In this document: positions 1-10,544 of the stretch, in pieces | Layout of the letters: the number at the start of each line of letters is the position of its first letter | Position numbering within the stretch: the stretch's first letter is position 1 | From: Hemerocallis citrina | Taxonomy: Eukaryota; Streptophyta; Magnoliopsida; Asparagales; Asphodelaceae | Length of the DNA: 64,000 bases | Direction: 5' to 3' | Assembly: GCA_017893485.1 (NCBI GenBank) | Contig: CM030363.1 | Coordinates: forward strand, 114,428,004-114,492,003 | The notes under the pieces: model-generated | What the model saw: only the letters and a program-made list of their open reading frames with translations | Told to the model about the DNA's origin: nothing | Database searches by the model: none | Translations under genes and position numbers: made by a program

Positions 1-683
1 TTTCGATTTATATTTTGTGAGATATTGCTGTTTTAGTAATGTTGTGTTTATGATTCCAGATTTACAAAACTGCCGTATCTTGCTGCTTTCTGATTTTACT
101 TGACTATTCTATCTATGTTGAAAAATTATGAAACTTTATTTTCTGATACTAAACATACTAGGAAATACACCAGAGTTTTCGTGGATTTAATTAGTGAGTT
201 TTCATGCCATTTTCCTGTTCTTGAATACAAACTTCTGATTTCTAGCTAAACATGTTTTCGGGATACAATTATATTTTGACTCTTGTTTTTGTGAAATACT
301 ATATGACTTATATATATTTGCTGCATTCGACCAAGAGTTTATTTTTTCAGATTTTCTAACGGATCCAGGTTTGCATATTTGTAGCAACGGGAATTTCAGA
401 TTTAGTGCAGTACTGTCTTGCTGTCCTGAACTAGAATTTTCGTTGTTTAATTATGTTTATCCTTCATCCTAAACCTGTTACTTTCTTATGTCATCTTATT
501 TTTGCTCTGTTTTGTGACACGTATATGCCTGTTTGATAATAATAACAAGTAATCAAGCCGGGGTTAAGAGAAATACCATAGTAGTGGATAATATAGGTAT
601 GTGTACTCAGAAGGGGGCCCATGTTTCCCATTTTATGTTTGATTCGTGAATCTGTTGTACTTTCTGCTTTGATGCATGAACCT

Positions 684-830
684 GTTGATTCGTGTACCTG
701 TTGATGCATGGATCGGTTGATTCGTGTACCTATTGATGCATGGATCGGTTGATTCGTGTACCTATTACATGTTGATTCATGAACCTGTTGATGCATGAAT
801 CGGTTGATTTGTATACCTGTTTGATTCATG
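684..830. repeat. Degenerate ~32-bp tandem repeat inside the LTR-like element
   Basis: Units beginning GTTGATTCGTGTACC and containing GATGCATGGATCG recur with a 32-bp spacing (684, 716) and continue in decayed form to about 830. The homologous part of the 10857-14536 element carries related CATGAATC/CAAGTTCATG repeats on the opposite strand. Confidence 0.7.
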
Positions 831-956
831 AACTTGTTCTTGCTATCTGTTACCTGACGCCTGAGTACACGGCCTTATAGAAACCCACCACTAGGCCTAA
901 ACAAAATTTGCATGTATGTAGCAACCATGTGGTAAAAGTTTGGGATGCATGAAGTG

Positions 957-1125
957 CTACCTCGATCGTAATAATAAAAGACTTGTTATAACATGAATAC
1001 CTGATACATAATTACATGTTACATGCATACCTGTTACATGATTACTTGTACATACTACTTGGCACATGTTACATGTTTACTTGCTTGCCTGTTACCTGTT
1101 ACCTTGCACATGTTATATACACCTG
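957..1125. repeat. Short dispersed TGTTACATG/ACCTGTTAC repeats
   Basis: Many close copies of TGTTACATG and ACCTGTTAC without a fixed period. The counterpart at 11460-11650 is a run of CAAGTATCAAGT-type words. Probably a rapidly evolving simple repeat in the LTR; no function is evident. Confidence 0.55.
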
Positions 1126-1717
1126 TTATCTCACCACATTACTTGATTCTGTTCATGATTCATACTAGTTGTTCTATTTTGTTATCATGTCTATTCCATG
1201 CTATATTTGTTTTCGTTGATATTCTATATTTGTTATTCTTTTCTTGTACTTGTACCTGCACTATAAGCGGCTCGTAACTTGCATTGACCGGCATTTTGTT
1301 TCTTTTTTCTTTTCTTGTAATTTGTTAAATTGCAGATCATGGTGACCAGTTGCCTGATAGATTAGGTGATCTGAGATTCTAGTCCTGAAGTTCTTGCTAC
1401 TATTATTATTATTTTCTGTTGATTATTTTGAATAAATGTATCTGTTACTTGGATTATTTGTATTGGACAATGTGACCCAGGATTATTAACTTGTTCAGAT
1501 CTGGTTTATTTGAGATTATTAAATTTTGTTTCAAGTAAATTTCTGTTGGTATATTGATTCAATTATGCATGCGTGGTTGACTTCTCTTGCTTCCTACTCT
1601 GATTATTCCTGTGAAATGTTGTAAAGATCCTGAAAACTTATAGATGATGAAAATCATTCACTGGACTTAGTCACGTATCCGTATTCCGTATCTCTTTTGG
1701 GGAAGTGGGGCGTGACA

Positions 1718-2200
1718 ATTTAGCTCCACATTAGTGCAAATGTATGACATGTGACCCCACATCAAACACTTGATACACGGTTGAGTTTGAAAGGATGGGG
1801 AAGGTTGTTTGGTGGTTGGAGCATGATTCCCATCTGGAGCCCTGGCAGAGACGAGTACTGGATTGGTGTGTGTGTGTGTGGGGGGGGGGGGGGGTGGTTG
1901 TAGAGGTGGAGAAGGGGGTTGTTGGTGGGAGTTATGGTTAGAAGTAGGGGGGTGAAGGGGTTTGTTTGATGTGGATTGATTGAGACGAAGTTGAGAGTGA
2001 ACTGTGCTTGGGTTGATTGCGGAGATTGGGTTTTGGGTAGGCAGAGTAGTGTGTTCCATGGTGATTCCCATTGCTGCTGTTGTGGGCTCGATGGTTGTAC
2101 TTGTGATTGTGGTGATTTTGATGATGTTGGTAGTGGTAAAAGCCATGGTCCCTTCTCCTAGTAGTCTTGTTGTCTGCAAAGTCCCATTTAGGTGATCCAT
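1718..2200 (-). pseudogene. CCHC zinc-knuckle protein fragment, truncated by LTR insertion
   Basis: An open frame on the minus strand encodes about 160 residues before running into the LTR at 1717. It is rich in Pro, Thr and Ser, with a poly-proline stretch encoded by the complement of a long G run near 1881. It ends in CIKCLMWGHMSYIC, a C-X2-C-X4-H-X4-C zinc knuckle (about residues 142-155). This spacing is typical of gag-like or LINE ORF1-like plant proteins. Reading beyond the knuckle enters the LTR terminus, so the original C-terminus is lost. The N-terminus is not certain. Probably a retroelement fragment rather than a host gene. Confidence 0.45.
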
Positions 2201-2381
2201 TCCCTAAGGAGGTGCTGGATCTCTTCGACGGCGCAAATGAGGGCTCTTCTTATGCCATTGTTGGCTAGTAGGAGGACCCCCTCGTAGGGCCCGTCCTCGG
2301 CGGTGAGGTGAAAGGGGGCGATGATGATGGCGATAACCGCAAATCAGTCAAAGGGCCTAATGTAAAACAGTCAAGTGGGGG

Positions 2382-2690
2382 CACTACAAAAAAGAAGTCA
2401 ATCCCCGGCGTTTGTTTTGCCCATTCCCGGCGTTTATAAATGCCCGACATTCATAAACGCCGGGGTTGGTCCCCCCCTCCTCCCGGCACTTCGAAAAGCA
2501 CCGCTGCAAGTGCCGTGCTTTTCCCCGACGAGGTTGCGGAATACTTTCCCCGGCGTTTCCATACGCCGAGGTGTACACCGGCATTTCCAAAACGTCGGGG
2601 TATGTTGATTTTATTTTTAACTTTTTTTCTTTTAAAAGACCTATCCCGGCGTTTGAAAACGTCAGGGTAGGGATTTTTTTTTTTTTTTTT
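2382..2690. repeat. Left terminal and subterminal repeats of the CACTA-like element
   Basis: After CACTACAAAA there are at least six copies of CGGCGTTT or its complement AACGCC in direct and inverted orientation, including an inverted pair around 2405-2465, then a T-rich run at about 2670-2692. The right end at 25245-25387 holds matching words. In CACTA elements such arrays are where transposase binds. Confidence 0.65.
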
Positions 2691-4074
2691 TAAAATCGAT
2701 ACGAAGCAGAATTATGATTGTACCCAGTGTTAGTTGCATGCCTCTTGAGGCGACACTCAGACCAGTTGATGAAAGGACTGAGACTCAACACAAATATACT
2801 AATACGAGTCAGTAGGCTACTATCGCGATGACTATTCATAACAAATCATACACAGAGCTAGAGATGGTCTGATACTTAAGATATTGCATAACATATATGC
2901 CTGAACTGCATTGAGTGATTGAGGTGCAAATTACATTTCTTCAGAATAAGCAAATACAAACAATACCTGCATCATTCAATCACTCTTGTTTGGAGTCAGT
3001 TCACAAGTACGTGAACAATTCCGACAAATTCTTGGAGTTCGAATTGCATTGGAATCTCTACTCCAATACCATTTTGTTAGATTATAGTTGCATAGCCTGA
3101 GCACACTATTAACACAGTTGAAGGACTAATAGTCGCATTACTTCTTCTGACTTCATGCACCCAACGGCTCCTGTGCCTGTAAGCAAAAAATACAGATGAA
3201 ATAACTAGCGATAATAAAGTGAAGTTTGGTTTATAGGAGGCAATGATATTCGTAGGAGTATCCTGAAAAGAATTGTTTTCTATCAAGCTAAATGAAAATG
3301 AGTTTGACAAGATTATATTACTTTCAGATGCAGCCAAATTGAAAGATATAGCATCAAGAAAAGCTAATGGAATCATCAGAACAAAATTTCGCTCACAAAT
3401 CTGCAAGTTAAGCGATCTATTCTGAAATTATAACAATATTTCTTTGAAAATAAGTGTTATAAAAGTCAAACTGTACGAGAGATTCTTGCAAATGTATGAA
3501 TATGCCCTAAAATGGAAAAAAGATTTAGATGAAACAGAGAAACCATTTATATAGCAAATTTACCTGGATTTAAACATGGAAACACAAGTGCTGAAGATAA
3601 TCTAGAAAAATATAGACATCAGATATCCCAGTCTTCATCCCCTTAATATTAGCATCTGGCTATAGCAGGAACTCAGGTAGTCCTATATGGGTGAACATTC
3701 TACTACCTTAGGAGAAGATAAAAGAAAGTTCTAATTGATTTTCCTAAAATTCATTTTTTATTGATTTCCTTCTGCAAACCATACAATAGATAGAGGACAT
3801 TATTTGTTAAGAGTAAATTGAGTATGCTCCTAGTTAAAGTTAGGCCAAGAGCCATAAGTTCTTCTGCCATCTAGTGCTAACCAAGTAGCCACCAACTCAC
3901 CTACTTTGCCAACGTTAACTTAAGTTACTAGAACATATAAGTGTACAAAGAGCACTTTCCTTAAATTTCCAACCAACGGTTAAAATAGAGTTACATAATA
4001 GATCTTTAACTCAGAGCAGATATAGCTCTTAGGTTCCCTGGTGCTGCATTGTTCATTGCGTCCTTTGCATCATC
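2691..4074. other. Interior of the CACTA-like element, no gene seen
   Basis: AT-rich DNA with only short, unconvincing open frames on both strands. I see no recognisable domain, RNA gene or tandem repeat. It continues on the other side of retroelement A at 22618. Confidence 0.5.
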
Positions 4075-4079
4075 GGGCT
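4075..4079. repeat. Target site duplication of retroelement A (left copy)
   Basis: GGGCT directly precedes the LTR end at 4080 and is repeated at 22613-22617 directly after the other LTR. Confidence 0.9.
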
Positions 4080-4663
4080 TGATGCGGTTTGTCTTTGGGG
4101 AACGTGTGGATGCACCAGGCGTGAGTTCTTACTCAATTTGTATTGGAGGAGACACTTATGCAGACGACCCTTAGCTGGACGAACGGTACTGAGGTAGGCG
4201 GTATTGAGGTGGAGGCTGATGCTCGGCTCGGATCTTTGAGGCTCGGATCCGAGGGTCTCGTGTACCTGCAGACGGTCTCGGAACACCGGGGTTGGTCCCG
4301 GTGGCAGACCCTCCGACGATCTAGTCAGTCACTAAGAGAGAGTAACAGTAACTAGGGTTTGAGTGGAGGAAAGTTGATTACCTGGAGAAGGAGTAGGGGT
4401 CTGGTATTTATAGAAGATGCCAACCGGGTCTGAACCCGTTTCGGGCCGGGTCTGGACCCAGTTGCTCGTGTGGCTGAAGTGGTGGAAACCCGGGCGGTTT
4501 TAGGGCTGACGTGGCAGATGCCCGGACGGTTTTTGGGCTGACGTGGCAGCGGTCCGAGCGATTTTCCGACGCTGACGTGGCTGATCTGGAGGATCAGGTG
4601 GTGCGCGCATCCTGAGGGGATCCTGTGGCCCAGGATGGGCCACGTCGTTCCTAACCCATATCA
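4080..4663 (-). repeat. 3' LTR of retroelement A
   Basis: 584 bp, starting TGATATGGG and ending GCATCA on the minus strand. A TATAAATA box lies at 4405-4412 (minus strand). Upstream of it are three CCACGTCA-type sites (4507-4514, 4539-4546, 4573-4580). By hand alignment it differs from the 5' LTR at about 29 positions, so the insertion is old. Confidence 0.93.
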
Positions 4664-4682
4664 CAAGCCCCACACTCCTGTA
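4664..4682 (-). other. Polypurine tract region of retroelement A
   Basis: Directly upstream of the 3' LTR on the minus strand lies GGAGTGTGGGGCTTG, purine-rich but interrupted. Retroelement B has GGAGTGGGGGGCTCC at the equivalent place. This is the expected primer site for plus-strand DNA synthesis. Confidence 0.6.
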
Positions 4683-4869
4683 GGGCTGGGTGAACCAGCC
4701 CTGTAGGAGTGATTTTTCACCTCCGTAGGAAGAGCAGGGTGGATGTTGGGGTGAGAAAGTAGGATCTGCTATCTTCCGAAGAGGCCAGGGGGTAGGAGGA
4801 ATGGATCCCTCATTGGAGTTTGCGCGGGAGGCTGTGTAGAGGAGTAGGAGAGCCAGAGTGATGCTCGCC

Positions 4870-5412
4870 GAGGCTTGGGGGTCGACAGACGAGCCCATGG
4901 GGTCAGCAGACGAGCCCATGGGGTCGGCAGACGAGCCCCAAGGGTCGGCAGACGACCACTTCGCTAGTTGGGAGAGCGAGGGGACGTCGAGGCCTTTCGT
5001 TGGGGCTTGATTTGCCGAGCATTAGGGATCGGTGGGCGAGCTCCTGGGGTCGGTAGACGGTCCCTTCGCTTGTTGGAAGAGCGAGGGGTCGTTGAGGTCG
5101 ATTTTTGTAGGAGATTGGTTTTAAGTGCTTGGGGGTCGGCAGACGAGCTCCTTGGGTCGGTAGATGGTCCCCTCGCTAGTTGGAAGAGCGAGGGGACGTT
5201 GAGGTCGATTTTTGTAGGAGATTGGTTTAAAGTGCCTGGGGGGTCGACAGACAAGCTCCTTGGGTCGGCGGACGAGCTCCAAGGTTCGGTAGACGAGCTC
5301 CAAGGGTCGGTAGATGATCTCCTCGCTATTTGGAAGAGCGAGGGGAGGCGAGGTCTTCTTCTGGGGCTCGATTTGTCGAGCACTAGGGGTCGGCAGACGA
5401 GTCCCTCGTGAC
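4870..5412. repeat. GGGTCGGCAGACGAGC tandem/dispersed repeats
   Basis: Short units such as GGGGTCGGCAGACGAGCCC recur head to tail, interspersed with longer segments containing GCTAGTTGGAAGAGCGAGGGG. Homologous arrays are at 52050-52660 in element C and, on the other strand, 48990-49470 in element B. It lies between the antisense gene and the 3' LTR. Open frames across it are repeat artefacts. Confidence 0.85.
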
Positions 5413-5419
5413 AAGAGGA

Positions 5420-5890
5420 GGGCTCATGGGGCTCGCGGTACTATCCGAGCTCCGAGTCCTTCTGAACAAAGGAGGATATTTTGGGGCTCGCGGTGCTATC
5501 CGAGCTCCGAGCCCCTCTGGATTAAAGGAGGGCAGTTGGGGCTCGCGGTGCTATCCGAGCACCGAGCCCCGCCGAATTAAAGGTGGCTGGCAGGGGGTCG
5601 CGGTGCTATCCGAGCGCCGAGCCCTGCCAAATTAAAGGTGGCTAGTTGGGGCTCGCGGTGCTATCCGAGCTCCGAGCCCCTCTGAATCAAAGGAAGGCAG
5701 TTGGGGCTCGTGGTGCTATCCGAGCGCCGAGCCCCTCCGGATCAAAGGAAGGCAGTTGGGGCTCGTGGTGCTATCTGAGCGCCGAGCCCCTCCGGATCAA
5801 AGGAAGGCAGTTGGGGCTCGCGGTGCTATCCAAGCGCCGAGCCTTTCCGAAGTAAAGGGGGCTAGCTGGGGATTGCGGTGCTATCCGAGC
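5420..5890. repeat. 55-bp tandem array, type a
   Basis: About eight units with a 55-bp period, anchored on GGTGCTATCCGAGC (5496, 5551, 5606, 5661, 5716, 5771). Each holds CGAGCCCC and GGGGCTCG about 22 bp apart, which can pair as a hairpin. It passes directly into the 56-bp array and shares its CTATCCGAGCG core. Confidence 0.9.
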
Positions 5891-6745
5891 GTCGACCCTT
5901 CTATAAAAATAGAAGGGGAATTATTGGCTCGCGCTTCTATCCGAGCGTCGACCCTTCTGTGAAATAGAAGGGAAATTATTGGCTCGCGATACTATCCGAG
6001 CGTCGACCCTTCTGTGAATTTAGAAGGGGAATTACTGGCTCGTGCTTCTATCCGAGCGTCGACCCTTTTGTGAAAATAGAAGGGGAATTACTGGCTCGCG
6101 CTTCTATCTGAGCATCGACCCTTCTGTGAAAATAGAAGGGGAATTATTGGCTCGCGATACTATCCGAGCGTCGACCCTTATGTGAAAATAGAAGGGGAAT
6201 TATTGGCTCGCGATACTATCCGAGCGTCGACCCTTCTGTGAAAATAGAAGGGGAATTACTGGCACGTACTTCTATCCGAGCGTCGACCCTTCTGTGAAAA
6301 TAGAAGGGGAATTATTGGCTCGCGATACTATCCGAGCGTCGACCCTTCTGTGAAAATAGAAGGGGAATTACTGGCACGCGCTACTATCCGAGCGTCGATC
6401 CTTCTGTGAAAATAGAAGGGGAATTATTGGCTCGTGATACTATCCGAGCGTCGACCCTTCTGTGAAATTAGAAGGGAAATTATTGGCTCGCGATACTATC
6501 CGAGCGTCGACCCTTCTGTGAAAATAGAAGGGAAATTATTGGCTCGCGCTTCTATCCGAGTGTCGACCCTTGTGTGAATTAGAAGGGGAATTACTGGCTC
6601 GCGATACTATCCGAGAGTCGACCCTTCTGTGAAATTAGAAGGGGAATTACTGGCTCGCGCTTCTATCTGAGCGTCGACCCTTCTGTGAAAACAGAAGGGG
6701 ATTTATTGGCTCGCGATACTATCCAAGCGTCGACCCTTCTGCCTT
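5881..6745. repeat. 56-bp tandem array with a hairpin in each unit, type b
   Basis: About sixteen units spaced 55-57 bp, anchored on CTATCCGAGCGTCGACCC (5881, 5937, 5992, 6048 and on to 6719). Nearly every unit includes CCCTTCT, a short A/T-rich loop, and AGAAGGG, a perfect 7-bp stem. A homologous array of about fourteen units is at 53230-54055 in element C. Confidence 0.92.
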
Positions 6746-6804
6746 GTTGAAAAAAGCCTGTTTGGGGAGAAAAGGTGGAGGGGTAGTGAGGTAATTTCAT
6801 GCCT

Positions 6805-6935
6805 ATTGCTGACGTCATGGGTGCAAAGATCAAAGCGTTTCCAGATCTTGGTGGCCGCTGGATCTTGTCAGCTAAGATCCAGCGGCCAGATCTTTTTTGT
6901 GAAAATCGAGGAGTCGCTTTTCCTCTTTAAAACCC
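6805..6935 (+). promoter_or_regulatory. Putative promoter of the antisense gene in A
   Basis: TGACGTCA (6810-6817), a palindromic bZIP-type site, is followed by a perfect 14-bp hairpin (arms 6853-6866 and 6874-6887, 7-nt loop) flanked by AGATCT on both sides. A TTTAAAA box lies at 6926-6932, about 150 bp before the ATG at 7078. The same order occurs in B (minus strand, 47860-47960) and C (54127-54265). Promoter function is inferred from position and conservation. Confidence 0.6.
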
Positions 6936-8385
6936 CATCCCCTTCCCTTATTTTTTCATCTTCACTTTATTACTCACTTTCCAATTTTTAACAAGAGCGG
7001 GAATCTTACTTGCCGTCGGCAGATTTTCCGGTGACCGTAACTTTCTATGCTCCAGGTTAGTATTTTTCTTTTTAGTAATGTCACGAACTCAGTCCGGATC
7101 CGAGGCTAGCTCGTCAGGTCGTTCCGCGGAGGAATCCGAGTAGGAACCTCCTCGTCTTTGAGTAAGTATAAGGTGAAGGAGGAGGTTCTTACCGACCCTG
7201 GGTCAGACGATGGGGACGATATTGTCTTTGTGGTGTCCCCGTTGAGGTCGAGAAGGCTGGGGAAGGAGCCCATGGATGGGGGTGACGAGGAGGAAGAGGA
7301 TGAGGGGGACGGCAAGGACGAGGAGGAACCGGATCAGGAGGAGGATGATGATGAAGAGAAGGGGGAACGCACCGAGGTCGAGGAGGAGGACGAAGATGGG
7401 CAGGGTGCTGAGGGTGACGTGGAAGACGAGGAGGATGAGGTCGACGGACAGGAGGCTGCCCAAGGAGAGGCTGGCTAAAGCACGACTGGAGGGCCGACTG
7501 GGGTCGGAGAAGATCTTCCACCACTTCCCCCTTTGTCGACACCGTCTCCCGAGCGTAAGGCTCGCCCTCGTCGGAAGAAGAAAGTCATGACCGTCCCACA
7601 CAGTCCTTCCTCACCCGATGAGTACGCACCGAGACCGGGTCTCGAGTTTTCCCGGGTTTCCTTCAAGAATCCAGGGTCGATCTGAATGTACCCCGACAAT
7701 ATTAAGGATATCGAACCGATCCCTCCAGTGCCGGGCGAAGACACTCGGGTGAAGATCTGCGTAGATAGCATCCCGAGCATTCTGAAGGCGAAGTACCTTA
7801 ACATTATCAGGGCCGAGTTCGAGATCTTCCTTCCGAGCCCAGGTATTCGGCCCACCACGGCACTGGCGTCGGGGTATTGTATGTTTCCTGAGGATGCCTT
7901 CCTCTCGGGGCTGAGGCTGGCCCTGCATCCTTTCGTGAAGAGGGTGCTGAACTGGGCGAAGCTGTGTCCCATGCAGTACGGTCCGAACTCCTGAAAATAT
8001 TTAGTCTGCTTCATACTGAAGTGTCAAGAGAAGGGAGTGAAGCTGAGGTTGACGTATTTCCGAGCTATTTTTGGGATTGGTTCGCTCGGAGATTAGGAGG
8101 GGATATTTTACTTTTCGCCGAGGCCGCGTAAGAAGGTTATGTACGGTCATCCGGACTCCATAAAGGTATGGAAAGAAAAGTATTTTGTAGTTCGGACTGA
8201 GGGGTCTTGGGGAATCCCGACCGGGTGGAACTTCGTCAAGCCGAAGCACAAGCCTCTGAGGAAGAGAGACTTAACCGCTAAGGAGTGGAAGAGGGTGGAG
8301 AAGATCACCGGGGGGCACAGTATAGCGTGACCTCTAGTGACCGAGATACACCTCGCCCGGGCCGGACTGAATCCTGCCGACCCTA

Positions 8386-8457
8386 GTATGTCTCTTTCCG
8401 AATATGTTCATTTCCTGCCTTCGTGTTAACGTTAGCTTTTCTTCTATGTTTTTGTAG
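8386..8457 (+). other. Intron 1 of the antisense gene in A
   Basis: The donor A|GTATGT and acceptor TTTTTGTAG|GGATG enclose 72 bp, phase 1. Equivalent introns are 72 bp in B and 73 bp in C. Removing it joins the Transposase_28-like exon to the Lys/Glu-rich exon in frame. Confidence 0.78.
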
Positions 8458-8957
8458 GGATGACAACTCAACAGGCGGACGCGAAGAAGTTGTTGCTCGC
8501 TATCGCCGAGAAGGCGAGGGTAGAGAAGAGGAAGAAGGCCGAGTAGGAGAGGATAGCGGTCGAGAAGCAGAAGCTGGCCGCGTAGACTGGCGCGTCCTCC
8601 CAGGTGCCGGCACCGGCGACTGAGGAGCCTTCCCCGGTGAAGAGGACTAAGAGGCCACACTCCTAGTCCTCCCATTCGTCGAGGGGGGCTCGGGACGCGG
8701 CGGGTGGTTCGGGCAAGACCGTAGATGCCCCAGAAAAAGGGCTCCCCCCTCTCCGGCCGACCGCCACGGAGATGGTGAGCAAGCATGGCACGCTGCCATT
8801 TGCCCCCGATTGGTCGATCGTGCGGGACAATTCTCTGCTTGATGGGCCTGTGGCGGTCGAGTTCGTCTCGAAGGCCGCCACCGAGCGCGATCGGATGGCC
8901 CTGGCGATGCAGACGGCGGACCAGGCCTACATGCGGTGGTCTCAGGCAACCCTTTCG

Positions 8958-9025
8958 GTAAGTTGGCTTAGCTCTGTTTTACTCAACGACTTGGAGTTTT
9001 TTCTGATCTTTCTCTCTTCGGACAG
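8958..9025 (+). other. Intron 2 of the antisense gene in A
   Basis: The donor TCG|GTAAGT and acceptor TTCGGACAG|GCGATG enclose 68 bp, phase 0. The flanking exons are well conserved among A, B and C, whereas the intron bodies differ in length and sequence, as expected for a spliced intron. Confidence 0.85.
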
Positions 9026-9621
9026 GCGATGCTCCATGGCCAGCACTTCCACAAGTGCTTGGAGAAGGAGATATACATCGAGAGGCGGAATGCGGAGAAG
9101 TACCTTCGTGACCTGAACAAGGCCACGGATGAGCTGAAAGAAGCCCGGGCGATGGTGGCCATCCACGAGGCCCAGATAGAGTCGCTCTGCAAGATCCACA
9201 AGCAGGATCGGGAGGACCTTGAGGCGAAGATCGCGGCCGAGGCGGCGAGGGGGAAGAAGGCACTGCAGGAGATGGAGTCGGCCTTGGGGGAGACCATCAT
9301 GGAGGCGTACGAACAAGCCAAGTCCCATTTTAAACAGATATACCCCGAGCAGAACGTGGAACATCTCTACTACGGGTGGGCGCCGAACCTTCCTCTCACC
9401 CCGGGGGGCGACGATGCGGGGGGCAATCAGGTCGATGAAGAGGTGCCAAACCCCCCTGAAGAATAGATCTTTTTATTTTTTCTTGTTTTGATGTAAATGC
9501 CTTGGGCGGACTGGCCACCGCGGCTTTTGTATCAAATTTTTTGAAAGAAATGAAATTTATTTTTTGGGCTGATCCTTCCAGACTTGTGTTTTTTGTGATG
9601 TTTGTTCTTGTCTTTTGATAG

Positions 9622-10119
9622 ACGCACGGGACCTGTGTCGCCCTCTCCATTGTTGCCGAGGTACCTCTAGATCGAGCGGGGGAGGAGGTCACGGAGGCAG
9701 TTTTGCTTCGTCAACAGAAGCAAGCTCGGGACCGAGCCGCCGCCGTTAACTATTTTCTGAACAGGTCTAGGGAGCTCGGCTTGGAGTTGGTGCGCCTGAA
9801 GAAGGCCGTAGCCGACTGGGACTAGTGGGTTATCGAGACAGGCTGGTCCCTCTCGGATGCTTAGAGCGGGGGGTCGGCTTCATAGTCTTTTCTTCGTGAG
9901 GCCGTAGTCGAGAAGGAGCTGGAGATCCACAGACTGAAGCTGGTGTTAGGCGTTGGTCTGATAGAAGGGGCCAGCAATGCGACCCCGGGGCGGTCTCCGA
10001 TATTTCTACCGGATGGGGCGCAGCCCGAAGATGTAGGAAGCTCGGTGGCGGGAATGTCTTCCAGGGCCGGTCCGGCCGAGTGTGATAGGAGCCCTGAATT
10101 CGAGTTCCCAGCCGAGTGA
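9622..10119 (+). pseudogene. Downstream coiled-coil reading frame of the antisense gene (candidate exon 4) in A
   Basis: It begins just after an acceptor-like CTTTTGATAG and reads THGTCVALS... through LLRQQKQARDRAAA and SRELGLELVRLKK to EFEFPAE and TGA at 10117. There are three internal stops (near 9823, 9861 and 9883). The same frame is fully open in C (56921-57418). It is rich in heptad-like Leu, Lys and Glu. A possible donor is GAG|GTGCC near 9440, phase 0 on both sides, which would make it exon 4. Otherwise it is a separate small ORF. Confidence 0.55.
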
Positions 10120-10139
10120 GTGAGTTGTGAGCTTTTTCC

Positions 10140-10200
10140 TTATATTTCTACCGACGTTCATTGAGTTGTAAGCAATGAGTAATGAATAAGAACATTTGAT
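10140..10200 (+). terminator. Possible polyadenylation region of the antisense gene in A
   Basis: After the TGA there is a T-rich stretch, then TTGAGTTGTAAGCAATGAG and GAATAAGAAC, resembling plant near-upstream elements and an AATAAG-type signal. The same sequence follows the gene in C (57420-57495). Confidence 0.35.
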
Positions 10201-10419
10201 TTTCCAAGCCCTGATCATCTTGGTTGTTAGGGACGGTTGCCGGGCTAGTTGCGTAGGGGTCGGCTCCGAGGTGACTTATTGCAACGGGCGCGATGGTCGC
10301 GGCATTTAGCTTTTCGATAAGCAATAACTGGCGACATTTCGCATTTCCATGAGCATTTATGGCGACGTTTTGCCTTCCGTTGTTTCGTATTCCCAGTTGC
10401 AATAAATGAGGGCTTCAGG

Positions 10420-10435
10420 GGGCTATATAATCCCC
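10420..10435 (+). promoter_or_regulatory. Second TATA-like site, downstream of the antisense gene in A
   Basis: CTATATAA (10423-10430) lies within a GGGGGCTATATAATCCCC context and recurs at 57722-57729 in C, with a changed form on the minus strand near 44268 in B. It precedes the large hairpins. Promoter activity is conjecture. Confidence 0.35.
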
Positions 10436-10544
10436 TACTCCCCTTGTTGGTGGTCAGGCAGTGAGCCGTCTGACTCGGGTGCCTGCCAAAGGCGGGCGCC
10501 AAGAGAATAAAATATTTCCGAGTACTCCGGATCGGAGGCACACC

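Larger units (their letters stand above)
1..1717 (+). mobile_element. Truncated LTR-like element, TGTCACGCCCC family
   Basis: On the minus strand from 1717 the sequence begins TGTCACGCCCCACTTCCCC and matches, with substitutions, the end of the nested element at 10857-14536. Other blocks also match: about 590-630 here corresponds to about 11960-12010 there. It is therefore another copy of the same family, cut by the window start. The plus strand is given as sense because the related copy has its TATA-like site on the strand that ends in GGGGCGTGACA. No coding region is seen. The likely identity is an LTR or solo LTR of a Ty3/gypsy element; the lineage is inferred. Confidence 0.6.
7078..9466 (+). 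pseudogene. Antisense gene of element A, Transposase_28-like, exons 1-3, decayed
   Basis: This runs antisense to gag-pol. Starting MSRTQSGSEA, it encodes a Ser-rich then very acidic segment (Glu/Asp runs, about 7270-7470), then a globular region related to the plant Transposase_28 family (PF04195-like). Visible there are PSPGIRPTTALASGYC, the block ending GLRLALHPF, and KEKYFVVRT (about 7686-8330). Exon 2 is Lys/Glu-rich; exon 3 is a long predicted coiled coil. GT-AG introns are at 8386-8457 and 8958-9025. It contains many stops: TAG at 7141, TAA at 7476, TGA at 7992, TAG at 8093 and more in exon 2, plus small frameshifts, so it is dead. Function is unknown; a DNA- or RNA-binding accessory role is only a guess. 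Confidence 0.8.

Noticed and set aside
5881..6745. CRISPR-like look (regular repeats with a hairpin)
   Set aside because: Whole units, not just the repeats, are near-identical, so there are no unique spacers; the setting is a plant retroelement and no cas gene is present.
7056..7076. A tiny GT-AG intron just before the ATG of the antisense gene
   Set aside because: CAG|GTTAGT and TTTTTAG are only about 20 bp apart, too short for a plant intron. The segment may still be a donor for some other acceptor.
7189..7601. Minus-strand open frames opposite the acidic part of the antisense gene (also 45816-46256 and 54430-54891)
   Set aside because: They are complements of GAG/GAC-rich coding sequence, rich in Pro, Leu and Arg, with no conservation between copies as proteins.
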